Assembly (NCBI GenBank): GCA_026260175.1
Contig: JAKCWW010000585.1
Coordinates: 1 to 64,000 of the forward strand
Length of the DNA: 64,000 nucleotides
Direction of reading: 5' to 3'
Source of the DNA: Reticulitermes lucifugus
Taxonomy: Eukaryota; Arthropoda; Insecta; Blattodea; Rhinotermitidae
Shown: positions 34,897-48,727 of the stretch, piece after piece
Layout of the letters: the number at the start of each line of letters is the position of its first letter
Position numbering within the stretch: position 1 is the stretch's first letter
The notes under the pieces: generated by a model
What the model saw: only the letters and a program-made list of their open reading frames with translations
What the model was told of the DNA's origin: nothing
Databases searched by the model: none
Position numbers and translations under genes: made by a program

Positions 34897-35149
34897 TTTT
34901 TTTATTGAAGGGCCCCGCAGCAGATGCTACGGACGCACCGCAACCTTGAAGACTTATTGTGCAAGCCTTTGTGGAGGATGATGTTTTTTCTGTTAGAATG
35001 AAACTGACAGGGCAAAACCGAAGTACTCGGAAAAAACCTGTCTCAGTATCACTTTGTCCACCACAACTCCCACATGGACCGACCTGGGATCGAACTCGGG
35101 CCTTCGTGGTGAGAGGCCGGCGACTAACCGCCTGAGCCATGGCACGGCC
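34897..35149 (-). mobile_element. tRNA-derived SINE, family S2, copy 3
   Basis: Minus-strand element with A box TGGCTCAGGCGG (35128-35139), B box close to consensus (35086-35096), the CCACATGGACCGACC segment, and the GGGCCCCGCAGCAGATGC 3' block next to a seven-T (poly-A) tail. It lacks about 20 bp of body relative to copy 2. No clean target duplication was seen. Confidence 0.88.
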
Positions 35150-38100
35150 GCACGTATGTTTAGTTTCCGAATCTACTAAAGCGATTTAGATCAAATACGC
35201 TTGTATATTCTGCACAAAAATATCTCCGTCCAGCTGGGTTCAAATCCTTGTCGATAATGTATTGCTTCTACCATACATGCATCTCCAGCCGAAGGTTATG
35301 TATATTCCGTAGACAGGCTCACAAGTGATTACTGTGTAACATAAAATATAACACTTATTAAGATGTATAAAGTTTGTTGAAAATATTTCTGTATGAAGAA
35401 TTGTTAATGAACTATAGTGACGTGACCAGTGTGATGTGAAATATGTAATGCTACTATAGCCGCAACAATGCATTTTTCTCTGGTATTGTGGATTTTAATG
35501 TCACAAACAAAGCGGCCTAGAAATTATTTATACTTTGTTTCCATTTCTAAAGAATTGTCAAGGGAGTTTATTTATTTATTAGACTCTTCATTTTATGTTA
35601 GTCCAAGTTGTTTTCAATTTTGTTAATTCAGGATGAAATCTGCGACTTTTCTCCTGTTAACATGCTGGAAGTTTGCTTGGAGTTCTGGTTGCGCAAAGCA
35701 TGGAGAGATAACCTTGAACTTAATACATTATTAGTTCTTGGGATCATAAGCGTTTTAAAATGAGTGTCAGAAATTGACAGCGTTTCGAAGTGTGGCCTTA
35801 ATTTAAAAAATAGTTCCTGAATGTGGTTTACATTCTTTTGAATTGACATTCTATATAATCTTAGGTAAATGGTTTTCCTTTCCCGTCTTCCCAACATTAC
35901 AGTCCTATTCTTTTCTGTCTTTAACTTATTTTCTGTCCCTCTGCCATTTTCTTCTTTTTTCTGCAAATTAGAATGTTTTCGTGGAAAGTGGCCTCCATTT
36001 CGTCGGACGCCACCCGGGTTATTTCTTTCTGATTTCGGTTTGGCGCCTTAAACATTACTCACCAGGAACTAGCCCATCAATCAGTACATGAAGAGAACAG
36101 TGAAACCATTCAACCGGTAGTGACTAATCGAGTACAAAACTCGGTGTATCAGGAAGGTGAAATTTGGAAGCTTTGTGTTGTTTGTTGTATTCCTTTTATA
36201 ACATGACCTATTACTTTTCTCATAATTTCTGTTGGTGTTTTGTCATAATGTTTCTTACCCGTCTTATATTTATTACAGAAATTACTACTTAAATATCCAA
36301 AATTGTGTTAAATAACTTAATGGAAATTCCAATACTATCTACAGTATTCATTGTTTCTTACAGGTTCTCTGTACAAACGGAGCATGTCATCCGTGTTTTA
36401 GAAAGAAAATGAAGCTTGTCTAATTCTTGTTAGAAAAAATGTTTTCGGAATTTGAGTTTTATCCAAGTCATTCGCCTCACATTGGAGATATGATTAGACG
36501 TTACAGTGCACAAAATGTTCTTGGTACTAAATTCTAATAAATATCTCCAAGGTCTTTGTAAAACTATAACAGAAACGAAGTTCAGAAATATGTTTGTATT
36601 CCATAACATCTCAAGCAATGAAATCAATGTTGTTGTATGAACGTAACCCTGCACACGTAAATATAAATTGCTGTAATGCTGCTCTGTAGTTGACCGGTGC
36701 TCTAACTTGACGAGGGACAAGCGTAGCAGTGTAGCAGATGGAATTTTAATGCTCGAACTCTTAGCTTATCTTAAATATACTGAGAGAGACCTCTGAGACC
36801 AGTGACAAAAGCCGGTCTTGCAAAGCTCTTCCTCAACAATCCCAAGCATGAGCTCGTGTGCTGAACGCTCGGTCTTACATCTGTTAACAGCAGAGAAAGG
36901 AGGAAACAGAGGACCTTAACACATGGTTGAACCGTTTCTGGTTCCGCTTCTCAGGGTCACGAACTGCATCTTCTGCTGTTGACCTAATGTCATGCCATAG
37001 CAGCCTTGAGGTAGTGCAAACAAAAGAGTTCTACGTACCGTGCAGAGCAAACACCCTAACGAGCAAACAGAAGAAGAACCTGCCCACAAGTGCAGGAGTG
37101 AGCTAGGGGTCACTAAAGCTGCATGTATTCCCTGTTTTAATACCAAAATGTCCCACTCTCCCGCAGAATACCCATTACTTTATGTAATTAACACATTTAT
37201 ATGCTAAACATAAACGGGTATATCGTTGCACCATACAAGCTGCAAAGCGCTCAAAAACTGACAGAGAAAATGTGGGCGATGTACATGAAACGAGTGACGT
37301 TATGCATAAAACCTTTCATTTAGAAACGCTCCTAGTGCCTTTCATGTATGTTAATTTCAAATAGGTAAAACAAAATGTAAATGAAAACACACTTTAAATT
37401 CATTCTCACTTGTTGGTGCTTAAAGTGGCATACACGACATAAAATGAGATTAGACCAGAGATAAAATTATTTTCCATCTATAAATGCTTATGATTATTCG
37501 AAAATTGTACCCTAGCCTAAAATAGAATTCCGGGAACCTTGCGTTGTCTAAGGGAAGCAATTCCGCTGTCACATAGACATATGCTCTTTACACTCTTACA
37601 TTTCGGCAATGTTTCTACACACTGGAACATACAGTCAGAGACGAACCCCCATTCACGTTTTGAAGTAAATTAAAGAGAGCTGAAACAGTAGCAACTCGGT
37701 TATCGAGACCACCTACATTTATTATGGAAGTTACTCCTAGATATCATAACAGGGATCCAGAGTACTGCCTTCTCTCAGGTGAACAGAATCCACAACAAAT
37801 TTTGGTATTCTTTGAGTTTGAAAACTCCCCCCCCCCCACCTCGGTCCCATGAGGCCCCTCTACTGGTGGGGCCTCAACTATGTTACTAGCTGAAAAGCTG
37901 GATGCTCTTAATTTTCCAAATCGCCTACTTGTTCTGAGATGATTTTCTTTCTATCCCACATGCGATGTAGGCCTAGAGATTTATATTTATTTAATCTCTT
38001 AGATATTACATCTATTGTAAGGCCATGTACAGAAGATGACAAAATAGACGGATTTATATCCTTGCTTAAAGGAGGATTCGTACCTGCATTTCTAGTATTT

Positions 38101-38345
38101 GATTCAATAATTCTCGTGCAATCAGAATGGTTAGTGAAGGCAATGTGTACAGATCGCTACAACAGAAAATTAAATGCTGTGTACAGAGTATATTTGTATT
38201 TGCAGAACGATATGTAAGTCACATTCAGAGTGTATATATCATAGGTCACTGACGAGTTTATATAGCCTACGCATTAAATTTGTGTTCTGCGTAGTTTTTC
38301 TTTGTTTCAACCAACTAATCAATATCAGGATTCCGTTGTGTGTTT
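35150..38345. other. No gene recognised; 11-C run at 37827-37837
   Basis: Several frames of 76-112 codons (35628-35966 minus, 36430-36720 minus, 36916-37146 minus, 37939-38217 plus) carry no domain I know. The stretch at 36780-37140 is somewhat richer in G+C than its neighbours and could be an old repeat. I could not identify it. Confidence 0.5.
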
Positions 38346-38506
38346 GATGTGACCCTGCGTCAGTCGGTAATTGGTCCCGACGTTTCGAAGGTATATACTG
38401 CCTTCATCTTCCATGGTCTAGAGGATCTCGGAAGGGCTTTTAGAGGGCATTGTATTCCCTCGAAACGTCGGGAACTGATTACTTAGTGACGCTTCATCAT
38501 GTCACA
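38346..38506. mobile_element. Foldback element, Penelope-like
   Basis: Arms of about 60 bp (38346-38405 and 38447-38506) are inverted, with the CCCGACGTTTCGA block best kept. On the minus strand a 5-bp hairpin, GAAGG/CCTTC, precedes GAAACGTC (38379-38386), with the core decayed to TGGAAGA (38407-38413). On the plus strand GAGGG/CCCTC (38443-38447 and 38457-38461) precedes GAAACGTC (38462-38469), again with a decayed core. Helix II has been kept in both arms while the core has not. Confidence 0.5.
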
Positions 38507-39844
38507 GAAGATCGGAGTGGTCAACCACACCACTGTGAAGACCTAAAAAACTTGCGCTGACAATATGAAATAGGTTGCTTTCACATTACTTGTCTCATTC
38601 AAGGTAATAGCTTCAGAATTGTTAGTAATTGGTGTCCTGAAAGGACAGCACACCCCAAAAAATAATATATGCCCTTCAACTATACTATAATCCGTGGACG
38701 TTGATCCGAGAAATTCTTTACAGACGCAGACAGGTCTCACAGTTCGTTCTCAGTTCTGATGGCTCTGCGGTACGGCCGTCTCACAGAGCGCCACGTCGGC
38801 TAATCATTCGTTATTCATTCCAATCTTTAAGAACCACCACTTCGACTGTTAGATTAGGATGGACACCCACTATGCATTACTTGTAAAGTATTCAACTGTT
38901 TGAAGCAGGAATTTAGGAGCTGCAGCATATTGGTAGGGAACATTTAACATTTTAACAAAGTCTCGCGTTTTGAAAGTTCTCTGATTTTGCTGTATTGGTG
39001 TAGTCGTATTTGACTCTTCGATGTTGGTATAAGGAAAGCAAAGAAGAGAAATATCTGTAAGAATTGAATAACGATGAGGTACTGACACCTGTATTTATTT
39101 ATTTATTTACTTCGTAACTATCGCCTCATATTACATATTCTGTTGCCCCAGTTACCTTGTCATTAAATCACTTTCTCGGGTTCTTCGCTTGCTGTTTCAC
39201 TTAGCTTATAAATCCACACACCGAAACGCGATCTCCTTTATTCATCATTCCTGTTGCAACTTTTTCGAGTCCGGTTTCAAATAGAGAACCTTAGACTGGC
39301 TACCCTGACTGAAGTGATGCGTGGTTGTATCAGTGCCTCCCGAAATATGCCACAGTAGTATTTATATTTGGTTTTCTTCTTTTAATCCTCTCCAGTCATT
39401 CATTAACATTTTTTTTCGATCAAAAATATACAATCTTTTCAAAAAAAGCGTCTTCATATGAGGCAAAAATAAGTAAATACAATTAGATCTGAAGATATCT
39501 TAACTTAAGGTAATTCTAACCAATCACTTAATTATTTGCTAAAATGTGTGTACCTTTTAATGTCTTAAAATGATCTTCTTATCCATGAATTATAGGGACC
39601 TAAGTATATCAGAAATCGTCTCTGCATTTCTAAAAATATCTGTAATTTCTTCTTCCTTCCGCTTTTCATTTCGTTGGCACGAACATTTCTTATTATAGTT
39701 ATATGATCCTACTTGGAAACTGTACCAAGTTAAGGTTGCTTTAAAGGACCCCCTCCTTAATTTGTCTTAGGTTTTTATTCAGGTCATAGAGAATATTTTC
39801 TCTAGTGTTATATTTTATGTTGTCTATGTATATGCATATATATA
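38507..39844. other. No gene recognised; TTTA run near 39091-39107
   Basis: No coding or element signal. Confidence 0.55.
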
Positions 39845-39881
39845 GGTATGTATGTATGTATGTATGTATGTATGTATGTAT
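39845..39881. repeat. (GTAT)n microsatellite
   Basis: Nine or so uninterrupted tetranucleotide units. Confidence 0.95.
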
Positions 39882-41897
39882 TTGTTTGAAGTTTATTTCG
39901 CCATGGACTATTGTCAATAACTCATAATATGCGGCGTCGAATGGCTGAATAATTATTAGATAATAAATTCGGAACTATGTCGCAGAATGCGATTTTGATG
40001 TAATTCGAGGAATTTTTCGGCATTTTCTTTTAGTGGCTGAGGAAGACCACAGATATCCTCCGTCAGGTCTATCCTAGACCAGATTAGAACTCACGTGCAG
40101 AATCCAGAGTGTGTACGCCTTGCAATCCCTACATCAGCTTAACATTAGTTACAACAAGACTTTATTTGACCTTTTAGTATCCCAAAACTGAAGGAAGTAT
40201 TATTTTACAAAAAATGTATACTGCATAATTTAAATTGATAGCCAAAGACTTTTTACCTTTAATAGAATTATGAATGAAGTATCAGTGCTTATGTTAATAA
40301 ATTCTTCAGATACATAGCAGCTAAACAGCTAAGCAAACCCGTGATTATCAAACAGACGAATGTGAGTCAACATGACACCCTGTGTTTGGGCTTCGAAAGA
40401 AGAGCATCGTGCTGTGTTGACTTCCTTCGGTATTGGTTGCTGTAAGTTGGTCACTTTTTAAATTGGAAAATCGTAGTGTAGTCATCTCTCGACGGGATAA
40501 TAGAATCTCTCTCATCTTGCCGCAAGGTAAAACCTGTCAGTGGCCCCCGACTCCAGAACTGCCACCCTGTGTTGAAAGTATGAAAAAGTAGACCAAAGAT
40601 AAATTACTTCAAAATTGGAAAATGGTAAAGTTGGCTATAGGAATACAAATAGCTTCCAGAGCTATGCTGCACGGCTAGCCACAGAAAAGCAGAGAACTTA
40701 CTACAGAGTGCGCCGCAAGCTGAGGCACCACTTGGGAAGTTCCGTGCCAATAGACGGTTGTTACCAATGACTACTCTGGATTGACTACCTTTAGCAAGAA
40801 ATGTTGCGTTGTTTAACAGAGAGTAGCCCCTCGGTCATCCGGACTATATGGGGGGGGGGAGCGGTGGTTCGTATTATCAGGGAATTTGGCCCACGGAGGA
40901 AAACTCCATGGTATGTGTAACATACAAATATGGTGCTAAAGTACCATTCCTTAAAGCGAAAATACTGTACCTGACAGTATATAATATTAATTTCTGTGGG
41001 AAATACTGGGCTGTGTTTGGCCCAAAATTTCCCGGACCACCCGGATACCCCGCGTTCGGATTACTGAGGAACGGCTGTACTTTAATTATGAGTGGGAAGA
41101 AAGGATGAAGAAAACGATGATATTAAAAAGTCACATAAAATGTGACGCAAATAATGGTTCATAGAAAACAGTAATATGAAAATTGTGGATGTGGAAGTGG
41201 CTGTACAGCATAAAAACCTGGTACGTTCACACATTTATGAAGAATGCACGCAACACAGTTAATTCCCTTGCATTCTGAAACATTCCTATGGTGGTATATA
41301 ATTCGCCTCACTTAAGTGTTTGTTCTCATTCCTCTTTTTTTTAAATTATTAAGATATTATGGAAGCAATAAGAATTGAATTAACAGGTTAATATCTACAA
41401 ATCTAAAGCTGCTGAGGTAGACGACAGTGATAATTCATACATATTGGGAATTTCAGAACTTTTGATATTCCATTTTATTCTTGTTTTTACACGAGTAGTG
41501 ACACGTGTCAAGTAAATTGCTGAAGCAGAGGCCTACTTGTGAGGATTAGCAAGTCATTTATATCCACCTGTTATGAAACCAGTAATTTTACAAGAGACCG
41601 GCACTGAACCTCTTACTGTGTTGAATGAATCCAGTCAACACATTCATTATCTCTTTCCTTAAGATTCATTTAAATATCATACTCCAATCTATCTTGATAT
41701 TTTCAATTAGGGGTTTTCTAAAGATCTTTATGAATATTTAATTTTTGTGACACACGCAACAGGTTCAAATCGTGAAGCTCATTACGTGATTATTTCCTGC
41801 TCTATCCTCTTTCCTCTCAAATACGTGCTACAAATAATTTTAAGCCGCAGTTTCTACTAAAGATATACACTATTTACAAACCGTAGGAAGAGGTTAT
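39882..41897. other. No gene recognised; 10-G run at 40850-40859
   Basis: An 86-codon plus frame (40848-41108) starts in the G-run and looks spurious. Confidence 0.5.
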
Positions 41898-42060
41898 GCC
41901 GATCCCAGTGGCCGTGCGGTCTAAGGCGTGGGTCTTCGGCCGCTCGCTTGCTAGGANNNNNNNNNNNNNNNNNNNNNNNNNNNNNNNNNNNNNNNNNNNN
42001 NNNNNNNNNNNNNNNNNNNNNNNNNNNNNNNNNNNNNNNNNAGAGAGAGAGAGAGAGAGC
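41898..42060 (+). mobile_element. tRNA-derived SINE, family S1, copy 4 (mostly assembly gap)
   Basis: Only the head is readable: GCCGATCCCAGTGGCCGTGC to CTCGCTTGCTAGGA (41898-41956). After the gap comes (AG)n at 42042-42059, which may be the tail or an unrelated repeat. No flanking duplication was found. Confidence 0.75.
41957..42041. other. Assembly gap (85 N) inside SINE S1
   Basis: It starts just before the expected B box and ends in an AG repeat. The true length cannot be inferred. Confidence 0.95.
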
Positions 42061-43640
42061 AGCAATTTACAGCTTCGTTAAATTAAAGACTTCCCTGTCT
42101 GTGAAGATGGAAGCACTAGGTTCCTCTAAAACGCCGGTAACTGTTTACCCGTCGATAACTCAGAAGGTTGGAATTTTAAATTGCTTCTTTGTTTTCTGAC
42201 TTCTCTTTTCTGATTTCTGTATCGTGTTCCGTTTGATTGCTGTCAGTCTCAACCTGAGCAATTTCACTAGGCGTTAACACAATATTTTGAAATTTTAGTC
42301 GGAATACCGACTTTTATGGCAGAGGTTTACGTAGTCGTCTTGAGACAAGCTACACAAAAGCTGATATATACCTTGAAAATACCACGCCAGTCTTTTTTCC
42401 ATTCAACTTTCACCTCACGCAATCTTCCCAGTCCTTCCAACTTTCAGTAACATCTGAATTTGGTTCAACGTCACTAAATATTCTGCAGTCCACACTACCA
42501 TTCTTATCATGTGAACTTTATAACATAAGGCTCACGTCTGCTTAATTTACAATCGTCCTCCTTGGAACAGAGTTGAATGAGAAACTTGAAGCCGTCTTAT
42601 TCAACATGCGAATGTATCTTGTTCGTCCTTTGACAGAACCGTAGGCAGAGACAAACTGCACCATTAATATTTTCCTTGGAGTGTACTACATTCTCCGTCT
42701 TCGCAAATGTGAGCAATAAACATGGCTTCTATGAATATTCATGTCGAACAAACAGTGACCGCTCCAGGGACCAGTTAGGCCACATCATGAGCGAATATAA
42801 TTTAGCCTAAATGTTTACAACGATTCACTTTTGTATCATGTCGTTTATTGAAGAGCAGCAGATTAACTTAGGCTCTTGGGCTTAGTAACTGAGTAACAGA
42901 ACTTATTGTATGCAGTGTCAACTGTTAAGTAAGCTGCATATTATATTTACTGGGCTACCGGCTATGTAGTTCAGAGTTATTGTGCTTTTCTCTCATGCCT
43001 TCAGCAAACTTGTATTTAGCACCTTTAAAAAGCAGTAAAGGTTTCAAACTTTCCTGTCTGGTGTAGTGGTATGTGATATATGCAGCTGAAACAGCATCAT
43101 GAAATAACCTAAAACCTTATTAGTAAACTTTAATTCACGTAGACCTGCAAGTACTTAAAAATATAACATGCCTGGCAGTAGGCCTACTTAGAAATAACTT
43201 TGCTCTTGTAAACGGAACAAAAATAAGTATATATTTTCACATTTAAGGCAACGAAAATTGATATCGTGGCTTTGTGATATATGACATCTTGTAGCTTACT
43301 TTGTGGTTGCTAACATTTCGAAAAAATCTACCACTTCTGTTTCTAAAGATGGAGGGACGGAAGAAACAGGTGCCTTCGAATATCGGTAACTACCAGAAGA
43401 GTGCAAGGTCGCGAAACCCGAGACATCGGTCCTAAAAAAAGAAGTTGTCTTTGTACACCATTTATACGGAAGGGGAAGCATAGGTATAAATACGCACATT
43501 CTTAACCTTCGGGCTGAATAGACGTGAGTGGTCAATTTTGTCTCTTGTCGATTTTTACCTGCGTATAGAAGTCCAGGTATTTATTTAGAAGCTAGGAAGG
43601 GCTCAGTGCCGGTATCAACTGTTTGGCAAAAAATATATTC
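42061..43640. other. No gene recognised; 12-bp palindrome at 43178-43189
   Basis: AGTAGGCCTACT is a perfect palindrome. Otherwise there is a 79-codon minus frame (43296-43535) without a domain. Confidence 0.5.
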
Positions 43641-43716
43641 TTCTTGCCTGTGCCGGGAATCGAGTCTTTGTCTTTCATTACAAAGCCTGTTCACTATGCC
43701 AATTGTGCTACCCATA
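43641..43716 (-). mobile_element. tRNA-like fragment (SINE head or tRNA pseudogene)
   Basis: Minus strand: A box TAGCACAATTGG (43699-43710, full consensus match), then about 30 nt, then a B-box-like ACTCGATTCCC with CGGCAC after it (43655-43666). The spacing fits Pol III tRNA promoters. The acceptor arms do not pair, so it is not a working tRNA. No tail or duplication was seen. Confidence 0.45.
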
Positions 43717-46700
43717 CGCCAGTTTTAATCTACTAAGATACTTCATTTTTTACGGTTAAACGCTTTGAAATATGCATTGAGGCGTTACGAAACGTATTCT
43801 CGTTGTTTGAGCGGACGGTTTTGCATTTCGATTTATTGAAAATCGGAGATGAATAAAAAGTGATAATCATAAGAAACATCCGAGATTCATTTAAAGGGAG
43901 AAATCAGACAATTTTGTTCTCCAAAATACAAGTAGTTACGTGAAGTGACTAATGTGGATTTTGAAACGATTCATGCGCCTCAAAGAAAGAGATATTTGCT
44001 TGTTCGTCTTTATGAATTTGTAATGTACTTATAGGAAAATTTTATTCTGAAGATTTTGGACATAGTCAGCCCAATGTACTTGGAATCCTATAGCACGCAA
44101 GCTCAAAGACAGATTCAAAATGCAATAGAAACATTTAGTGTAATTAGCCTACAATACGAAGCTTCAACGTTTGGAGTTCTTTGACAGAAACTGATTCCAA
44201 TATTAACAGTTTGAATCCTTTTATACTAACTTACAACAGAATTAAGAGGCAATTACACATACTTCTTAATTAAGGTTAAATTGATTGAGATAATGAAATG
44301 TTTTTAAAAATGACACGCATGAGTATCTCGCCATTTTTAAGATATGCACAAACATATTATTCTTCTAAATTATTGAAAGAGTTTTGAGTGCTTTGCTGTA
44401 CCCTATCGAGTCACCTTATTCAAATAAACGAACTGCCTGCATCAGAACTTTCTTTGAGAACTTAATAGTGAATCAGGTCTACAAGAACGCGCATATCTAT
44501 TACTGTGTCCAAAAGAGTCCGACACAGAATCCCAAACTTGAGCTTTGAGTTGCGCAGTGGCTAGGCTGCTCCACAAACAGTTTTGTAACCACCACGCTCA
44601 GATCTCAGCTCAGGTCTTACCGAACGGCCTCTAGGAGACGAGAAATTTCACCTGTGAAATATGCATGGTGTGAACGAGGGAGCAATCATTGCCGGATTTG
44701 CAATTATGGAAGATGAGTGTAACGAATCCGAGAGAGGCTGCAGTAATCCAGAGTCTGTAATGCATCAGGATCCCTAAGGGGCAACTGGGAAGAATTACAA
44801 TGACAAATCCCAGAGTTGAATGCAATTTATCCTGTGAATACTCACCAAGATTCAGAATGAATATCAGAATTACGGGCCCCTTGGCGATAATGTTAAAATT
44901 TTGTGCGGTGTGCCCAGTTAATAAAACACTTGTCTTTTCTCTCAGAGAGAAATGTACATCAGGGGTAACAAAGTGCACTTAAATTCAGGTTACTTTTCAT
45001 GCATTACCATCAACGTGATTACGCGTAAAACTAATAGGATGAATATGTGTATACGTATATTAGTGCCTAATAGTTTGGCACAAAATTTGTTCTGTTCATG
45101 TCCATCCTTTCCCTTGAATTGCCTGAGAATGCTGAATATCATGTAAAAAAGGTTAAGTAAAGCGAAAGAAATGAGGATGTTTGAAAAGAGTTTCTCAGAT
45201 GAATTTTACATCTAAGAGAGAAGAAGAAGAAAAAGAAGAAGATGATTAATATGATGTTGATACTTAACATTCTTGCATAGAAATACGAAATGTATAACAA
45301 TTTTGGATTCTTAAACCTCGAGGAAGGTGGCAGGAAAATAGGAGGCCAATATTTAAGACTGTTCTGCCAAGTTGCGGACATGATTCAACTTACTGAGGAC
45401 AGGATCCAGTGACACAGCTTTGTGAAAACTCTGGGTCATTTTCTGATGAGCTATAAAAGTAGAAACTATTCATTTAATTCCATATAGTATTGAGTAGCTT
45501 AGTTAAGGGACATTATACGTGTAACAGGACCGTGGTGAGCGAAGACAAACAGAAGGTTTATGATTCGTCCTGTTCCTCTAATGGCAATGTTTCGAGTGCA
45601 AAGTAAAAGAACATGGAGCACGAGGCGTATAGTGTACACCTACATGGAACAAACAAGATACCTGCATAAGTTTTGCTTTCCAATACTTGCTGTTGAACGT
45701 AAAATAAGAGAGGATAATTTTGGAATAGGTATTCAGCAATTTTTGGGAATGCGAACAGACTGTGGAGATTATGCACCTTCACACTCCCATAACAACAAAG
45801 AATGTCCTAATAATCTACTCAAATACCTGCCATAGAGCTCAGATCTGAAAGTATCAATTATGGTGAAAGGGTCCCAGTGGAAAATAAATAAGCAAAGTGT
45901 ATAAAAGGCTCTTCTCGAGACCGGAAGTCTCTGTTGTGAACTTTGTATGTTATGTTCAGAATTTAACAAAATACAAAGACAAACAATGTATTATTGTATA
46001 GTTATGAACCTACATGCATTTTCAGTTCCTTGGAAGCAGCAAAACTTTACTTCAAATAAATGCACAATGAGATGCATAAACCTAAAAAAAACTAATTTTA
46101 AAAACGTGTCTGCGTGGAGAACGAGTATGAGTACATATATCCATCCCTGTTTTAAAAGTATTTCTTGTAAATAAATACATTGTTTGAATTTTCGTGGCAC
46201 TTGCATGTGCGCCCTCTCGCTCAGACACTGGACCTCAGTCTTCTGTCACATTGGATCAAAATGTTACGGGAAGGTGGCTGAGTGTACATCCTCTGCTGAG
46301 CTCTAGATGAAGTGCTACGAGCTTCAGCAGAAAGTGTTTCAAAGTGGATCACGTTGACGAACTTTCTCTACCGGACGTGTGGTGTTAAGCGTTGCTGAGC
46401 TCGACCTGTTTACATTCAGACCAGGGACCTCTCTCACCAGAGGCGAGAACGTATAGACGGGGCAGGATTGTCTTATTGAATTTGTACAAGGAGTCAGTTG
46501 GGACGGTTACGTCAGTGAACTCTTCTCCTGCAACAATGTTATAACAACCTTACTCTTTATTTGAATGGCTCTCGTCTCCAAATTATGAGCTTCTTACTTC
46601 GTTGGCGCGCCTTTGGAAATTTTTGTGTTCAGAAATCGACTGTATGTAGGTTTATTGAATTACTCAATTTCCTCGTGCTTTTCTTACACATCACTTTCCC

Positions 46701-48727
46701 AAGAAATACTGACATTAATTAACTAGCACTATGATATCGGAATCCAAAATCGGAAATTGTTAAAATAAATATCCATCATTTTCTTCAGCTGTTTGTTGGC
46801 AGTAATACTAAACTAGTTCTGTTCATCTCTCTCTCTCTTATTCTGTTTGAGTAGGAAAGAAATTGTTATTCTCCAGTCTTTTTTCGTTTTGTAAAGTAGT
46901 AGTTTTCAAATAGATTTCCACAACACTATTTTGCATGAATTGGTTAAACCCCCCACGTATCTAAATTCAAAGCTTCCCTAAGCCCCCTATTCCAAAAGTA
47001 TTTGTAACAAGTACAAATTACGAAGTTTCTCTTTTATGTTATAAGTATATAAAATCGATTGCTTAATTAATCCTTTTTAAGCCAAAGCAACCGTTGCCTG
47101 TATAGTCGGCTTTTGTTAAATATTGCCACAATGTTGATACCTAGTGTTCTTTCTTTGTTCCTCCCAAAATCACTGGCAGGAAGCGCCTGGAATAATTCTA
47201 CAATCCCCATACCATTGCATTGTCTCTTGTTACTTTACTATGTGTCATTGCACTATGATCATCGAATCCAAATTCCTACTCTATTAACTCGACGCATTTC
47301 ATCTCCATTGTTTTAGGCCGCTACTATCAGTGGATTCATCAACCTGGGAAAATATTTGAGACTGTTCATTCAGTATCTGACCTGAAATAGTTAAAACAGA
47401 CAACTACAATGAAACAGAGTACTTGTACTTGACAACGTTTATACATATAAGAATTGTTTGCGCCTGATATTTTTTAAATACGTCTAACTGCATACAGATG
47501 CCAAATTAACTACAACATGACTAAGTGAAATATCTCAGGACAGAGTTTTAATACAATATAGCTGTAGGATTGGCTTTCTCATAAGTTTCGTATTATTGCT
47601 TTGCTGTAAAAAGTTATCTAAAGCAGAATTACATAAATCGAATACGCGTTTAATATACTTAATTTTGTATATCATAAGTTTTCCGACAACAAAACTTTCA
47701 GTGGTACAAATGAATACCAAATTGCAACAGATGCTATTATTTAGACTTTCTCTTACCTCAATAGGAAACCGCTACATATTTTCAAACCATAACCCCCTCT
47801 ATTTCTTTATCGTACGTGCACTGGACATATGTAATTCCATGTCAGCTGTAAAGAATACGATCTAATTCCAACTTAAAAATGTTACGTTTAGAATTTTCCT
47901 TCCTGCTAGTATTTTTTTCTGGATGTATCTGACGATGATCTAAAGAGGCCGAAGTATGTACTTGTAATATAAATTCGCATTAAATAACCATATACACAAG
48001 TTTTGCGACCGGCGGCATATTTATGCAGTTTAGTTTGCAATGTTTTAATTTTCTGGTTATTTGTAAATAAAAAAATGTCAAAATATTAAGAAAAGTAATA
48101 CCAATAATAACACCAGCATAATGTTCTTTATGTGGGCGGAACAGAAGATTTGGATTTGTTTAATAAGTAAGAAGGATGTGGCGTTGTTTTCATTATTTAA
48201 GCTACTTAACGCAAGATAAGGAAATAGTAGTACACCAAATTTCCCATTTTTCAATATGAACAGATCTTCTATTTTGAGATGATTAATTTTTTAAAAGTAC
48301 AGTTAACATTTCAGTTACAATGACAGCAAGTTTTGTCCATCACGTACAATTCATTCTTCTATTGCTTGCCCAGAATATAAATAAACATACTCAATCTGTT
48401 AAGCTTTGTTCACAGATCGCCTTCTTTTATTTTATTTTATAATATTATAATACATACAACATTATATTTGCCTTCTTTTAATATTTCGAGAAACGTTTTG
48501 CGCAATGTCCATAATTTCTATTCACATTATTTCAAAGAAACGAAGTGTTTTCATGATCTTTCTAAGAAATAAAAGAGTTACTCACCAAACGAACTGTCTA
48601 AATTCCTGTGCATTAATAAAGCCTCACTTGATTGATTTATCGGGTCTAATCTTATAAAAAAGCAATAACTAATTGATCAGAAAACAAATGCTGTTAAGAA
48701 TTGTGTTATAAACAATGTTAAATCGCG
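43717..48727. other. No gene recognised; small AAG-rich run near 45218-45243 and CT run near 46826-46841
   Basis: The 115-codon minus frame at 44631-44978 has leucine/isoleucine-rich stretches but no coherent signal or domain. The sequence near 47930-47965 holds CTGACGA followed by GGCCGAAG, perhaps a ruined hammerhead-like end. The 46200-46480 stretch is slightly G+C-richer and unidentified. Confidence 0.45.

Noticed and set aside
40848-41108. Glycine-starting 86-codon protein
   Set aside because: It begins in a G homopolymer, and neither strand shows a domain.
47930-47965. Further hammerhead-like motif (CTGACGA ... GGCCGAAG)
   Set aside because: GAAA is changed to GAAG and helix II does not pair; at best a ruined copy.
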